From: Cryptomeria japonica
Lineage: Eukaryota; Streptophyta; Pinopsida; Cupressales; Cupressaceae
Direction of reading: 5' to 3'
DNA length: 60,000 nt
NCBI RefSeq assembly: GCF_030272615.1
Contig: NC_081406.1
Coordinates: forward strand, 145,949,091 to 146,009,090
In this document: positions 46,043 to 57,168 of the stretch, in pieces
How the letters are laid out: each line of letters starts with the position of its first letter
Position numbering within the stretch: position 1 is the first letter of the stretch
The notes under the pieces: generated by a model
What the model saw: only the letters and a program-made list of their open reading frames with translations
What the model was told of the DNA's origin: nothing
The model's database searches: none
Made by a program: the position numbers and the translations under genes

Positions 46043-48706
46043 ATGGCTTCCTCCTCTATACCTGAATTCATTGCAAATCCTACTGTAATTGAAGTTGCTA
46101 AGAGCCCTAGACCCATATTTAAAATCATTCCCAAAATTGTGAAGAAAGATGATACCCTAGGAGCTTTTTCTAAAATACCCAAAGGAGATATGCTTTGTGA
46201 TAAAGAAAGATGAAATCTAGATGGAGGTAGTTGTTTCGAGGATAGTTTGGGTTACAAAGATGGGATATGAGGCTGATGAGAATATAGTAGAAACTTATGC
46301 AAAAGCACTTCTAGAAGCCCCCAGAGAACCAATAGAAAAAGTATTTGGAAATGCGGAAACAATTGAAAGAAACATTCAGTCATAGAAAAGAATAAAGAAA
46401 ACTGAACAAATAGCTAGAAAAGGAACAAGGCAGGCAAAAGCAATCAAGGAAGACATATTGAATAAAACTGGTATTAAGGAGAGCGACTTGGAAGGACTAC
46501 AACCAGAAACACATCTTTCACTGGTTGCTACCTCCTCTGATAGTGAAATATCGGCAGTTTAAAAGGGTAGAAAGAAAAAGAAAACCCTCACTGGTACCCT
46601 CTCCTGCACCCAAGAGAACAAGACAGAGACAACAGGCAGTTAGGCCTCCGGCAAAGAAGATGACTCCAAGAAAGAAGAAAGTAAAACAAGTTATCCCTCC
46701 ACTTGACAATCTTCTACATGAAATAATTGAAGATGGTAACTTATCAAACATTAGCAAGTTGTATAACACATTTTCAAATGAAGAAAAAGAAAGCATAGAA
46801 AACAGTGTTATCCTACACTTGGATATCTACAAGAAATTTTTGATTGAGGTTGTAAATGATTTACCCAATGACTTGTATAGAAGGTTAGATGCTAAAAGGT
46901 TAGCAATTGTAGAACTAGACAAGAAGATTAAGATAGAAAAACTACTTGCCATTCACCCAGTAAATTCAATAGAAGAGATTGATGAACTAATAAGTGAGGC
47001 AAACCAGACAATATTTTCAACCGGTCACCGAGATGTAGCATTAATGGCTGGCCGAGTAATTGAGATCATAGAAGAGATAGTAGATAAGTCAGATATATTC
47101 TTTGTTGAGAAGGAAAAACAAGAAGAGCTTAAACGACCAAAGACTTTTAAAGTTTATCAAAAGGAAAAGGATAAAGGTAAAGGTAAGATAGGTGGACCTT
47201 CGAGCATAAAGATAACAGATAACTTGCCCCCATCTTCTACTGATACTCCACCAGGACAAACCATTGATACACCACCAGCAACAGATAATGTTGAGAGTAT
47301 GGAGACAACACATGAGAACACAGATCCTGATTCTGAGGTGTTGTATATAATGAATATTGACACACATGAAGTCAACATTGTGGTTGATAAGGAGACAAGT
47401 GAGAAGAGAGATGTGGCAACTGAGCCACCGGTAGAAGACATTACAGTTGAGACAAATGTTGAGGACTCCATTGGCAATATTGAAATTGGGGTTGAGTAGC
47501 AAACTGAATAGTCAACTAACCTCCTGGACACAAGAAAGGCAGATACCACTAGTGTACATACTAATGTATCTACTGAGCAACTGACAACTGATAGCATTGA
47601 AAAATCTATTGAGATATCGACTGTAGAAAATTCAGAGTAAACACTGAGAAACCGGTAGAAAACAAAAAGTCACAATCAAAAAAACCAGTGGTGAAAAGCT
47701 CTGAGAAATAGACTGAGGTACACACTGATAAATCAAAAGAGAAGAAGGATGAGCTAAAGGTTCAGATAGAGACTGTGCCACTGACATTAGCTAAGAAACC
47801 TAAACCCTTGCTAGTAGAAATGAAGACTCAAACTGACCTACCAGAGGTCACCATAAGCAAAGAGGGTTCTCACACCGATGGATTACAAATTGTTAAAACA
47901 GTTGGTCAATCATCTGGTTCTTCACTAACAGAATTCCGACCAACCAATGTAATAGAGGTATTACTTGATTCAATTAAGAAAACAACTGATTGCAATTCAT
48001 TTGCATATAAGGCAATTGATGACACCATTCCAATTTTGAAGATGATTGCACCCAAGTGTAACATAGAAAACAAAGATTCTTTAAACCAATTAGACACATT
48101 GTCTAAGTATATAACCGGCAATCTACTAACAATTGATCAGATCAATGAGGAGACTTTCAGAGAGAAAATAAATAAAGAGAAGGGAAAATTCTTTGAGGAG
48201 ATAGTAAAGAAGAGTAAGGAACATATTGATACATTATTACCGACTCTAGAAAAGACAATTTTGGACTTCAAGAAATTGTACAGAGATACATGTAAGACAA
48301 ACATTTTGATAGAGGATATAGATACAGAGATCAGCAAAGCACAAAAGGAAATCAATAATATTGCTGATAATTTAATAGGTTCATCAGACACCATATCGGT
48401 AGTAGAACAGGAAATTACCGGCTATAAAGAGAAAATTGAAAAACTTGAAAAATATAAGGAGAGATTAAATTTTAAGGCAAAGGAACTGAAATGCAGACTA
48501 GGTCCTAAACTAGATATCCTCATCTCTTTGAGAAAAGAGATTTCTAAGGCTCTTGTTCCAGGACTTAAGACACCAGAAGGGCAAATGCACATACTCGCCG
48601 GTACAATCCAAAGGACATAAGAAACACTAAAGGATAGTGAGAGGTTCTATAACAACCTAAATTTTGCATTAGCGGATCTGTATCAGATTGTAACCAACCG
48701 ATTATA
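46043..48706 (+). pseudogene. Element J ORF2 (unknown function)
   Basis: The ATG at 46043 gives MASSSIPEFIANPT, aligning with MAFESSTPTFIANPT of element I. The N-terminal domain is then truncated. Open parts 46525-47499 and 47775-48620 follow. The first has a basic Lys/Arg/Pro-rich segment, a helical block (FSNEEKESIEN...DLYRRLDAKRLAIVE) shared with array A, and TGHRDVALMAGRVIEI, which aligns with SRQIILMMGRVNEV in I. The second is largely helical with coiled-coil character (YKEKIEKLEKYKERLNF). No catalytic motif is recognisable. Between 47500 and 47774 the reading continues with stops. Confidence 0.65.
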
Positions 48707-48839
48707 GGGATCCAGATAGCAACTACACTCAAGACAGTTGTGGTAAGACAGTTTTGGTGTAGACATTTTTGGACAACACTTTTTGGACACTTTTTGGCTT
48801 TTTCTCATGAGTGTTGCCATCAATGCCAAAGGGGGAGAT

Positions 48840-49627
48840 TGTTGGAAAATGCACACTCCAATGAGAAATTGTATGTGATTGAAGGTATTATCATTGATGG
48901 CAACCCTACAATCCTATGGCACTGGCACAAGCATCGGCACAGGCACTGGCACAGACATAGGAAGCGGTAGTGGCAGCAATAAAGATATTTACCGGCACCC
49001 CAGCTGACATGATTTTGTTTATTATATTTTGTATTTAATTGTAAAATATTTTTGTAAAGCCGACAAGGTGAATTGTAATAGGAATCATATAAGTATGATA
49101 TCTTGTAAATCATTTGTGTAAGCAAGTATGGAATGTAATAGGCAGATGCGAATATTAAGGTAGATTTTGGAATAATGTTTATGGAAGTTATATGAGCTTA
49201 AACCGGTACTGAACCTGGCATAGCAGATGCTGAACCGAAGCAATACATGATATTAGATTTGCATAATCCATTTTTGTAAGTCAGTGAGACTTCCTTTTTG
49301 TAATTAAGCAGTGAGCTCTAGGCAGTTGGCCTTCCTGCATGTGCAGGCCCCTATTGTAAGTAATATTCACTTATTGGCTAGTGAGCGAATATTGTGGGTC
49401 ATAAATCCATTTGAGGTTTTTCCCACACTGGGTTTCCTCGTTAAAAATATTGTGTTATGGTGTGCTTTCTATGTTGTGGTTACTGATCTTATTTAGTGCA
49501 TTATTTTTGGTTTATCGGTACACTGTTTTGGCATGCAATTCATTTAATAAGTTTAGAAAATCCATTAACCGGTTAGATACTGATTCACCACCCCCCCCCC
49601 CTCTTAGTATCTTTGGGAATCCTAACA
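48840..49627 (+). repeat. Element J 3' LTR
   Basis: Hairpin 1 is at 49413-49439 (GAGG...CCTC) and hairpin 2 at 49575-49612. The module GAGCTCTAGGCAG followed by CCTGCATGTGCAGG is at about 49312-49348. Confidence 0.9.
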
Positions 49628-50112
49628 TAGATAGCTTGGAAAGAATTCTTGGAGGAGAAGATATTGGTAGAAGTTTAGAGTTTATGAACCGGTACAGAGC
49701 AAAACAAGAACCAAAATTCTATTTGGCATGGAGGATGCTTTCTTGAGTTCATTTTTAGTAACTTACTCTAACAGAAAGCTTGTAGTCAATGAGGCTCTTT
49801 AGTGATGAGAAGTATTCTCTAGGAAGTGTGCCTTCCTGCAAGTGTAGGCCCCTATTATATGTAATATCTTTTCATATGGCCAGTGAACTAATATTGTGGA
49901 TCACAAATACCACCATGGTTTTTCCTCATTGAGGTTTTCCACGTATAAACTTTGTCTGTTATGGTGTACATTTATGTGGATGGTTTATTTGCTTCTTGTT
50001 ATATGATTATTTGTTTATCGGTATATATGCATGGTCTAGAAAGTTAAAAACTATTCATTCTGGTAGAACACCAATTCACCCCCCCCCCTCTCAGTGTTCT
50101 TGGATCCCAACA
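49628..50112 (+). repeat. Element I 5' LTR, right part
   Basis: Continues the LTR after J. Hairpin 1 is at 49916-49941 (TGG...CCA with inner CCTC/GAGG) and hairpin 2 at 50065-50100 (AGAACAC/GTGTTCT). Ends CCCAACA. Confidence 0.88.
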
Positions 50113-50126
50113 ATTAGTATCAGAGC

Positions 50127-51314
50127 TTGGTACCTCATAAGAAGTTTAACAACTTGAGGAAGATCCTGAAACCAGAATCTTTGAACATGGCTATGAAGAA
50201 GCAACTTAAGATGGCTCTTGAGGATTATGATGTTGAAAGGATGAAGAACTTGAAATTGCAAGAGGAATTGAATTCTACAAATGAATTCATTCTTATCTTG
50301 CAAGAAAGGTTATCATCTACTCAAGCCAAGAGAAATTTTTTTTTGCAACAACCGGATGATGAGGAGAAAAATTCTTTTAAGGAACAATGTTAGAAACTAA
50401 GTCAAGAAAACATGCTCATGAAGAATGAAATGCAAGATATGACTATGAGGTTATCAAAAGATATTGAGGATAGAAAGAAGAAGGAAGATAATCTGGTTAT
50501 ATCTCTGAAGAACAAATTTGATGAATGTGGTAGATTGACTCATGAGAATAATCTGTTGAGAACTGGTTTGGAACACTCCCGGAATAATGAACAAGAACTT
50601 GAAAGACAAGTAACCACTCTGAGAGATGATTTGGCTACTGCAAGTGAGTATAAAGAGAAGTTTAGGATTAGTGTTGCATAGTTGGATGACTTATTGAAAA
50701 GACAAAGATAGATTGATGATTCTAGAGGACTTGGATTTGTACAAGGTGTAAGCTCTGATACTGCAAATAAAGATTAGACAACCGATATGCAAAACTCATT
50801 AGAATAGAGGAAACTGGTAAGGCAATCTAATGCTTATAAATTCAATGGTAGATGTTTTGTTTGCAATAAGTTTGGACATATGGCTAAACAATGTAGAAAT
50901 AAGGTAAATCAAAACTATAATTTTGTTCCCGATCAATAAACAAACTGCAAGAAATATGGTCATAGATCAGAAGATTACAGAATGAATGTTAAATGTCATG
51001 CATGTGGAAAGTTTGGATATTTTTCTAATCATTGAACCCCAAGAAATGATACCGGATATGTCAAAGAAATTCAAAAGAACAATGTTACATGTTATGCATG
51101 CAAAAAAATAGGTCAAATTGCTAAGTATTATAGAATCAGGACTCAACTGGTTAATAATGAGAAAGGAAAGCAGAAAGTAGATGAAATACAACAAGATCAC
51201 ACCAAGATATGGGTTAGAAAATATGAAGAACCAAGTGGAGATGGATCTATACCGGTAACTCCACCAGTAGAACAGAGTATTCCTCCACTGGCAGGAAATT
51301 CCATTGGTAACTGA
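50127..51314 (+). pseudogene. Element I ORF1: coiled-coil Gag-like protein with decayed zinc knuckles
   Basis: One frame of 396 codons from 50127 to a TGA at 51312, interrupted by several TAG and single TAA and TGA stops. The likely start is MAMKKQLKMALEDYD near 50187, matching J ORF1. The shared block NEMQDMTMR(L/F)(S/C)KDIEDRKK is almost identical to J. Of four knuckle positions only the first, CFVCNKFGHMAKQC, is complete. The others read NCKKYGHRSEDY, CHACGKFGYFSNH and CYACKKIGQIAKYY. The end, EQSIPPLAGNS, resembles EHSITPLAGDS in J. Confidence 0.75.
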
Positions 51315-51666
51315 GGCATAAGCCTTAGGGGTTGGCAAAGTCATTGCTAAATTTTGCATAATACCTTGGAAAAGATCTAAGGAGATCTGGAGAGAGATCT
51401 AGAGAATTGTGTTCATAATCAATAAAGGTTCACCTGACACATAATTATGAAACCAATATCCCTAGGGTTGTTGGTGAAGCATTTATTACAAAAAATTAGG
51501 GTTTTATTCACTGATAAAAGAAGGTAAGTGAATTCATTTTCACTCACTGAGCATTCAAGCATTTAGAGAAAAGTAAAGGAGAATCAAGAGGGAGTAGAAG
51601 AATTGTGAAAAGATTTTGAGCAGTTATCAATTTTCCACCGACATTCACTCTTAGGTATTTCTCGAC

Positions 51667-53628
51667 ATGGCATTTGAATCTTCAACACCTACTTTTATTG
51701 CAAATCCCACCCTTGTCGAAATAAAGGATAGGTTGAGGCCAGTCTTTAAGGAGGTTCATGAAATTGCTAAAAATAAAGACTCTGCGGGAGCATTTTCTAG
51801 GGTTCCTAACAACGTAATATATGTTGAAGGTCTGAGGGCATACATTCACTACAACCTTGAGGACTTGGGCACTGAAGACATCAAAAGCATGTATCAATCC
51901 GTGATACTAGGAGACTCCAGAACTATTAAATTGGAATTCAAATCAATTGAGAATCTAGGGTTAACTGGTATTCTATACATACCGGAATTCAAGGATGAGG
52001 TGATCAGATACGTTCTGAGCAGGGTTCACAACAAATTTATTTAGCTAGATAGGCCTTACATGATCATGAAGGAGGCAATTTAGGCTGTCACTAGCTTACC
52101 CAGGGTCGAACAAGAACCTAGCAAGAAAATTTCCAACATAGAGGTCGAAAAACTCACTGGTGCTACACCTGACAGCAGATCAATGAGGATAAGCACAATC
52201 ACCGACACAGATATAAAGTTTGCAAGCATGGTCATAGGTTAAAAGGTAACTCAATCCAGCCGATTAAATTTTGTTTCTAGTTCATGCATTCATGCTGCAT
52301 ATCAGATGCTGAGGAACTAAAAAAGGTGTATTGAAACTGCAAATAGGACTATCTTCAGTAGTAAATCCCGACAGATAATTCTTATGATGGGAAGAGTAAA
52401 TGAGGTGGTAAATGAGACAAGTAAGGGATGGACAAAATTCTTTTAGAAAAACCTAGACTTTCTCACATCTCAAGATTAATTTGCAAGGGAAACATCTTCC
52501 ACCATTCCTGACAAATCAAAGGGGAAAGTTATTTTGGGCAGTTCAACTCTAGTTTTGACACCACTGGCAGTAACTATAGATATTCAAAAACAACTGGAAG
52601 CTAAGGAGAGTGTACAGTTTATACCAACACAAACCATTTTTAAGCAAGGCAATATACAGGATACTAGAAATATTATGGATAATACTCTACCGGTAGTAAC
52701 TGACACTGCACCAAGTGGCAAAGCCACTAGTGCAATAGAGGTTGAGATGGACAAGGTAACCACTAAGTCCATACCGATGGGTAAAAATAATTATTCAAAA
52801 AAGGTTTTGGCAATTGACACTTCTCAGGTTGAGAAGAAATCAGTCTCTAAGTTGAGTCCAACTGAATTAATGATGATGGCTACTCAGAAATTACTGAAGG
52901 AAGGTACTGTGGATAAAGGATTAATTGATCAATCAGTCTCTGTATTGCACATATTATTACCCGACTATAATATTGAAGATGGAGAAAGCCCTTCTGGTAA
53001 GCTCAAGATTCTAACAGAGCACATATCCAACAATTTTCAATCTCTGAGGCAGATAGCAGACCGACGGGCTTTGGACAATTTTAGAGTAGCGAAAAGAACA
53101 ACTTTTGATCAGCTGATAGAGACGTGGAAGAAGAAAATTGAAGACAAACTTATCCCTATTGAGGTTTGTTTAAAACAATGTACAAATATCTATAGAGTGT
53201 GTTGCAACATAGAAAGTCTTACAACTAATGTAGATAGCAAATTGAAGGAGCTATATGATAAGATGGATAAAATTGCTAACTCTTTTGATAGATTGACTAC
53301 ACTAACTATATTTGTTGATGGACAAATTTTGTCCTTGGAGAACCAAATTTTTGCTTTTGAGAAGGAGAGTGACAAAATCATGATAAGAGAAAAAAATCTA
53401 AGAGGATTGATAAGTCCTAGACTAGATTCATTGGGTTTTCACAAGAAACAATGCATGGATATGATAGCTAAACCCACACTGACAAATATCCAAGAGAAGG
53501 AAACACTTACCCACTTACTAAGTGTACTTGCATGTATTTGTGATACCTTCAAATCTGGCTGGGATACATATCTTCAGTTATTGAAAAAGGCATACCCGGA
53601 AATCTTGAAGATGCCAAAGCTCCAGTGA
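51667..53628 (+). pseudogene. Element I ORF2 (unknown function)
   Basis: Two open parts, 51667-52044 and 52534-53628, joined by readable sequence with TAG stops. The N-terminal domain has VIYVEGLRAYIHYNLEDLG at about residues 56-74, then VIRYVLSRVHNKFI. Copy A has IIRILRKVHGDK at the same place, so the proteins are homologous across about 120 residues. The C-terminal 365 codons contain long amphipathic helices similar in arrangement to J ORF2 (LHILLPDYNIEDGES next to ILKMIAPKCNIENKDS in J). No enzyme motif seen. The spacer after ORF1 is 352 bp. Confidence 0.65.
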
Positions 53629-53820
53629 AACTAACAGTATTATTTTATTCTTTAAATTCTTTCACTCGTCTTTGAAATTAATGTCAAAGGGGGATTATGT
53701 TCATATGTGAAAAATATCAAAAAAACACATTTCAGATGGAGTGTATTGCTCAAGGGGAGCATATTGTCAGGGAATCCATTTTTTCACATGAGTGTTGCCA
53801 TCAATGCCAAAGGGGGAGAT

Positions 53821-55484
53821 TTTTGCCAATTGACACTCATTGGATTCATTTTGTTGTCATTGATGACAACAAGATATGATGGAAGTCATAAACTGGCACT
53901 AGGAAGCATATACCAACTTTGGAGCATTCAGGGCTACACCGACACCGACATCAACACTTCTTTGGAAGCCGACATCAAGGAGAATTTACTTAAATCTATT
54001 GGCATATGCACACTCCAATGAGACATTGTATGTGATTGAAGGTTTTGTCATTGATGGCAACCTTGCAATCTTATGGCACTGGCAAAGGCATTATACCAGC
54101 ATCAGCAGATCACACTCTACACCGATACTCAGGACACCGACACCAGCACAGAAGAAAGGAAGTATACCGACACAGAGGTCGATAGGATTTTGTTTATTAT
54201 TGTAAGTCGACTTGGAAAATTGTAAAATGACTCTTATATATAAAAGAGATCATTGTAGACATTTGTGATGATGTGTAGAAGTATTATAGGAAAATATTAG
54301 GCAGACCTATTATGTGAAATACAGGTTAAGGGGTATATGTAAAGAACAGAGTAGGAACCGGTATTGAATCTAGCATTGAAGATGCTATTATAAAGCAGTA
54401 CAAGATATTGGATTTGTATAATCCTTATTGTAAGTCACTGAGACTTCCCATTGAGCAATGAGCTCTAGGCAGTTGGCCTTCCTGCATGTGCAGGCCCCTA
54501 TTGTAAGTAATATTCTCTTATTGGCCAGTGAGTGAATATTGTGGGTCACAAATCCCACCGAGGTTTTTCCCACACCGGGTTCCTCGTTAAAATCTTGTGT
54601 TATGGTGTGTTTTTAATGTGGATGTTTTTGATTCTGTTTATTGCATTATTTCTTGCATACCGATACACTGTTACATTATGTTCTGCATGTTTTAAGTTAA
54701 GAAATTCTATATACCAGTTAGATACTGATTCACCCCCCCTCTCTCAGTATCTGTGGGATCCCTAACAAAATCATTTTGTAATTATTATTGTCAAGACCAA
54801 CATTTTTGTAAATTTATTGTAAGCCACCATAAGGCATATCATTTGCAATAGGTATATAGGTCAATCTGCTAGGTTATTTTTGAAAAAGAGCAAGATATAT
54901 GATATGTGTGGATATAGGAGAATATAGAAGAACTATATGATGCAAAATATATGTATGGAGATCATTTTATATGTGAATGATATATCATACAATGATCTGT
55001 AGATAGCTTGGAAAGAATTCTTGGAGGAGAAGTGATATCGGTAGCAGTTAAGAGTTTATGAACCAGTACAGAGAAAAACTAGAACCGAAACTCGATTTGG
55101 CATAGCAAATGATTTCTTGAGTTCATTTTCAGTAATTTACTTTGGCAGAAAGCTTGTAGTCAGTGAGGCTCTTTAGTGATGAGCAATATGCTCTAGGAAG
55201 TGTGCCTTCCTGGAAGTGCAGGCCCCTATTATATGTAATATCTTTTCATATGGCCAGTGAACTAATATTATGGGTCACAAATCCCACCATGGTTTTTCTT
55301 CAGTGAGTTTTTCCATGTATAAACGTTGTGTTTTATTGTGTACATTTATGTGGATGGTTTATTTGCTTCTTTTAATATGCTTATTTGTTTACCAGTATAT
55401 ATATGCATGGTCTAGAAATTTAAAAATTGTTCATTCTGGCAGAACATTGATTCACCCCCCTATCAGTGTTCTTGGATCCCAACA
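53821..55484 (+). repeat. Element I 3' LTR, interrupted by solo LTR K
   Basis: Starts TTTTGCCAATT where the 5' copies have TGTTGGCAATT. Hairpin 2 is at 55441-55472. Ends CCCAACA. Confidence 0.88.
53997..54767 (+). mobile_element. Solo LTR K (771 bp) inside the I 3' LTR
   Basis: Flanked by the perfect TSD AAATC (53992-53996, 54768-54772). Starts TATTGGCATATGC (TG changed to TA) and ends CCTAACA. Same family as solo LTR L. Hairpin 1 is at 54560-54585 and hairpin 2 at 54720-54752. Confidence 0.9.
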
Positions 55485-55489
55485 CACCT

Positions 55490-56833
55490 CCTTGCCACCG
55501 GTAGGGGGTGTGTGTCTTTTTCTAAGGGCTTGAATAGGCTAATGGTTTGTTTTCCATAACTTGGGCAAACGGAGTCATTTTTTGCAAAAAAATATATCAT
55601 TGGAAAGCTCTTTCCGATCTCTATCCAGATCTAGAGGTTTGAACTTTTGATTTTTCTTTTTTGATGGTTTTTTCTATCAAAGATAGAGGTTCAGTTTTGC
55701 ACTCCAGGAGACATAACTTGAGCATTCAAACTCCACTTTTTGAAAAAATTATATCGTTGGAAAACTTGTTCTATTTTCTTTCCATTCATATAAGTTTTCT
55801 TTCCAGATTCTACTCCAAGTATATTTTAATCTATTTTTTTCTTTTCAGCACTCTAGTGAATATCTTGGATGTTTTAGGTCCTGGGATCTCTTTCTTTAAG
55901 TATGATGTCTCATCTTTGGCTATTCTTTATGTTTCCAGTCTTCTATCTCTTTTTATCATTATATAATTTTATTTATGCAAACACACTAACATAAAGTACC
56001 ATCATGCATTGTATACTTGGGATCTTGCACATCTTGTGCCTTATTGTACATGCACTATATTATAAAGTTCCATGGGGGGGTTGATATTTTCCTTTTGTTT
56101 GCCATCTACCTTTGTCACGTGAGTGTTCCTTCCACGACATTAGCCTCATGATTTTTGTCAAGTGAGTGTTCCTTCAATGACACTATGAGTGTTCCTTCAA
56201 TGACACTATGTACTTTCTCTACACCTTCGATGTTCCTAGTTCTTTGTCATGCAGTTCTTGTTGGCCATTATTTTTAGTGTACCTATCTCTCTCCCTTTTC
56301 ATCATTATTGGGAGGTTTGTCCTATTGTTCTAGTGCTTCCTTGGTTAGATTGATCAACTCTTTAGGCTTTGGTGTTTCATGGCATCTGTATCTTCAGGTT
56401 TAGTTGTTTGCCCTTGTTTTCCATTTGATTTGAGTAGTGTCATTTGAGGGCACTCATGTAGATTATAGTCTTCTCTACCTATTCATGTTCTATTCAAGTG
56501 GAGGTTCTTTAGGTCAGAAGTTACTCTTTGATAGTGTTTGTAGCTATTTCATGCTTCAACGGTGTTCTTCCTATTTTTTTCATTCCTATCTTCTAGAAGA
56601 CTCTTGTTTGGAGGTTTCTTAGTCCTTCACTTGAGCTTTCATCTCTTCATGGAGAGGATTTTTGTTCCCATAGGTTTTTTCTCCTTTTTCTCCACTATAC
56701 AAATATTTTATTGTACTTGGGTACCTCATCAGGCCTAGTTGTTAGGATCCATTGCTGCTTTCCTACATTTTTTTCATGCTTTTTTAGTACTTAGTTGTTT
56801 TTAAGCTACTCCCTAAGTTCATCTTAAGGGGGG
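55490..56833 (+). other. Element H internal region, right part
   Basis: AT-rich, without coding on either strand that I can support. Contains a short tandem repeat around GAGTGTTCCTTCAATGACAC (about 56120-56210, three imperfect units). Ends with the PPT at 56825-56833. Confidence 0.6.
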
Positions 56834-57163
56834 TGTTGGAGTTATCTTTTATTAGATAATAATTATTTATTTAATTATTAGTCTATTATACTTCATGCTT
56901 AAGCTAAACTTAGGAATCTTATAATTCTTTAGGGTTTTCACCTTTAGGGTTTCGAGTATCCTCTTATAAGGATTATCTCTTTGTATTTTCAACAACAACT
57001 GTAATTATTGAATTACATTCTTGTTGCACAATCAATATGACTCCTCTTTTCTAGATCTCTGAATTTTGGCCTCCATAGCTTTTTTACTTCTCTCCTTCTA
57101 TGATAGGTTTGCATGCAGGTGATATTTGGGAGCTATAGAGTTAATTTTTCCTCAACTCCAATA
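56834..57163 (+). repeat. Element H 3' LTR
   Basis: 330 bp copy of 42083-42411; the following TTAAA is the target duplication. Confidence 0.9.
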
Positions 57164-57168
57164 TTAAA

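Larger units (their letters stand above)
43809..49627 (+). mobile_element. Element J: RT-less two-cistron LTR element
   Basis: Inserted in the 5' LTR of I with perfect TSD TAGAT (43804-43808, 49628-49632). LTRs are 43809-44555 (747 bp) and 48840-49627 (788 bp), starting TGTTGGAAAAT and ending CCTAACA. The PBS is TTGGTATCAAATCC at 44557 and the PPT is at 48828-48839. The internal region of 4.3 kb has ORF1 with four knuckles and ORF2, and nothing resembling protease, integrase or polymerase. The LTR is related to solo LTRs K and L. Confidence 0.9.
42968..55484 (+). mobile_element. Element I: RT-less two-cistron LTR element
   Basis: The 5' LTR starts at 42968 in the first duplicate (flank CACCT at 42963-42967) and at 43390 in the second. 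The 3' LTR ends at 55484 with CACCT at 55485-55489, a perfect TSD. The LTR is about 0.9 kb without insertions: 43390-43808 plus 49628-50112, and 53821-53996 plus 54768-55484. The internal region 50113-53820 has ORF1 and ORF2 only. The PBS is TTAGTATCAGAGC at 50114 and the PPT is at 53809-53820. Confidence 0.88.
42083..57163 (+). mobile_element. Element H: small noncoding LTR element, inflated by nested insertions
   Basis: The LTRs (42083-42411, 329 bp; 56834-57163, 330 bp) begin TGTTGGAGTT or TGTTAGAGTT and end AACTCCAATA. They are inverted-repeat ends, with ATA where ACA is expected. PBS TGGTATTAGAGC is at 42412 and the PPT TTAAGGGGGGT precedes the 3' LTR. Without insertions the internal region is about 1.9 kb (42412-42967 and 55490-56833) and shows no coding. 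It is a non-autonomous element, between a TRIM and a LARD in size. Its LTRs lack the two hairpins of the other Copia-type elements. Confidence 0.85.

Noticed and set aside
46525-48620. ORF2 of J as a host nuclear or cytoskeletal coiled-coil gene
   Set aside because: It sits between a Copia PBS and PPT inside one LTR pair with a TSD, and has a homologous ORF at the same place in element I, so it belongs to the element.
55661-56622. Two hydrophobic ORFs (101 and 61 codons) in the right part of H
   Set aside because: AT-rich sequence gives Phe/Leu/Ser-rich ORFs by chance; no start context, homology or repeat elsewhere supports them.
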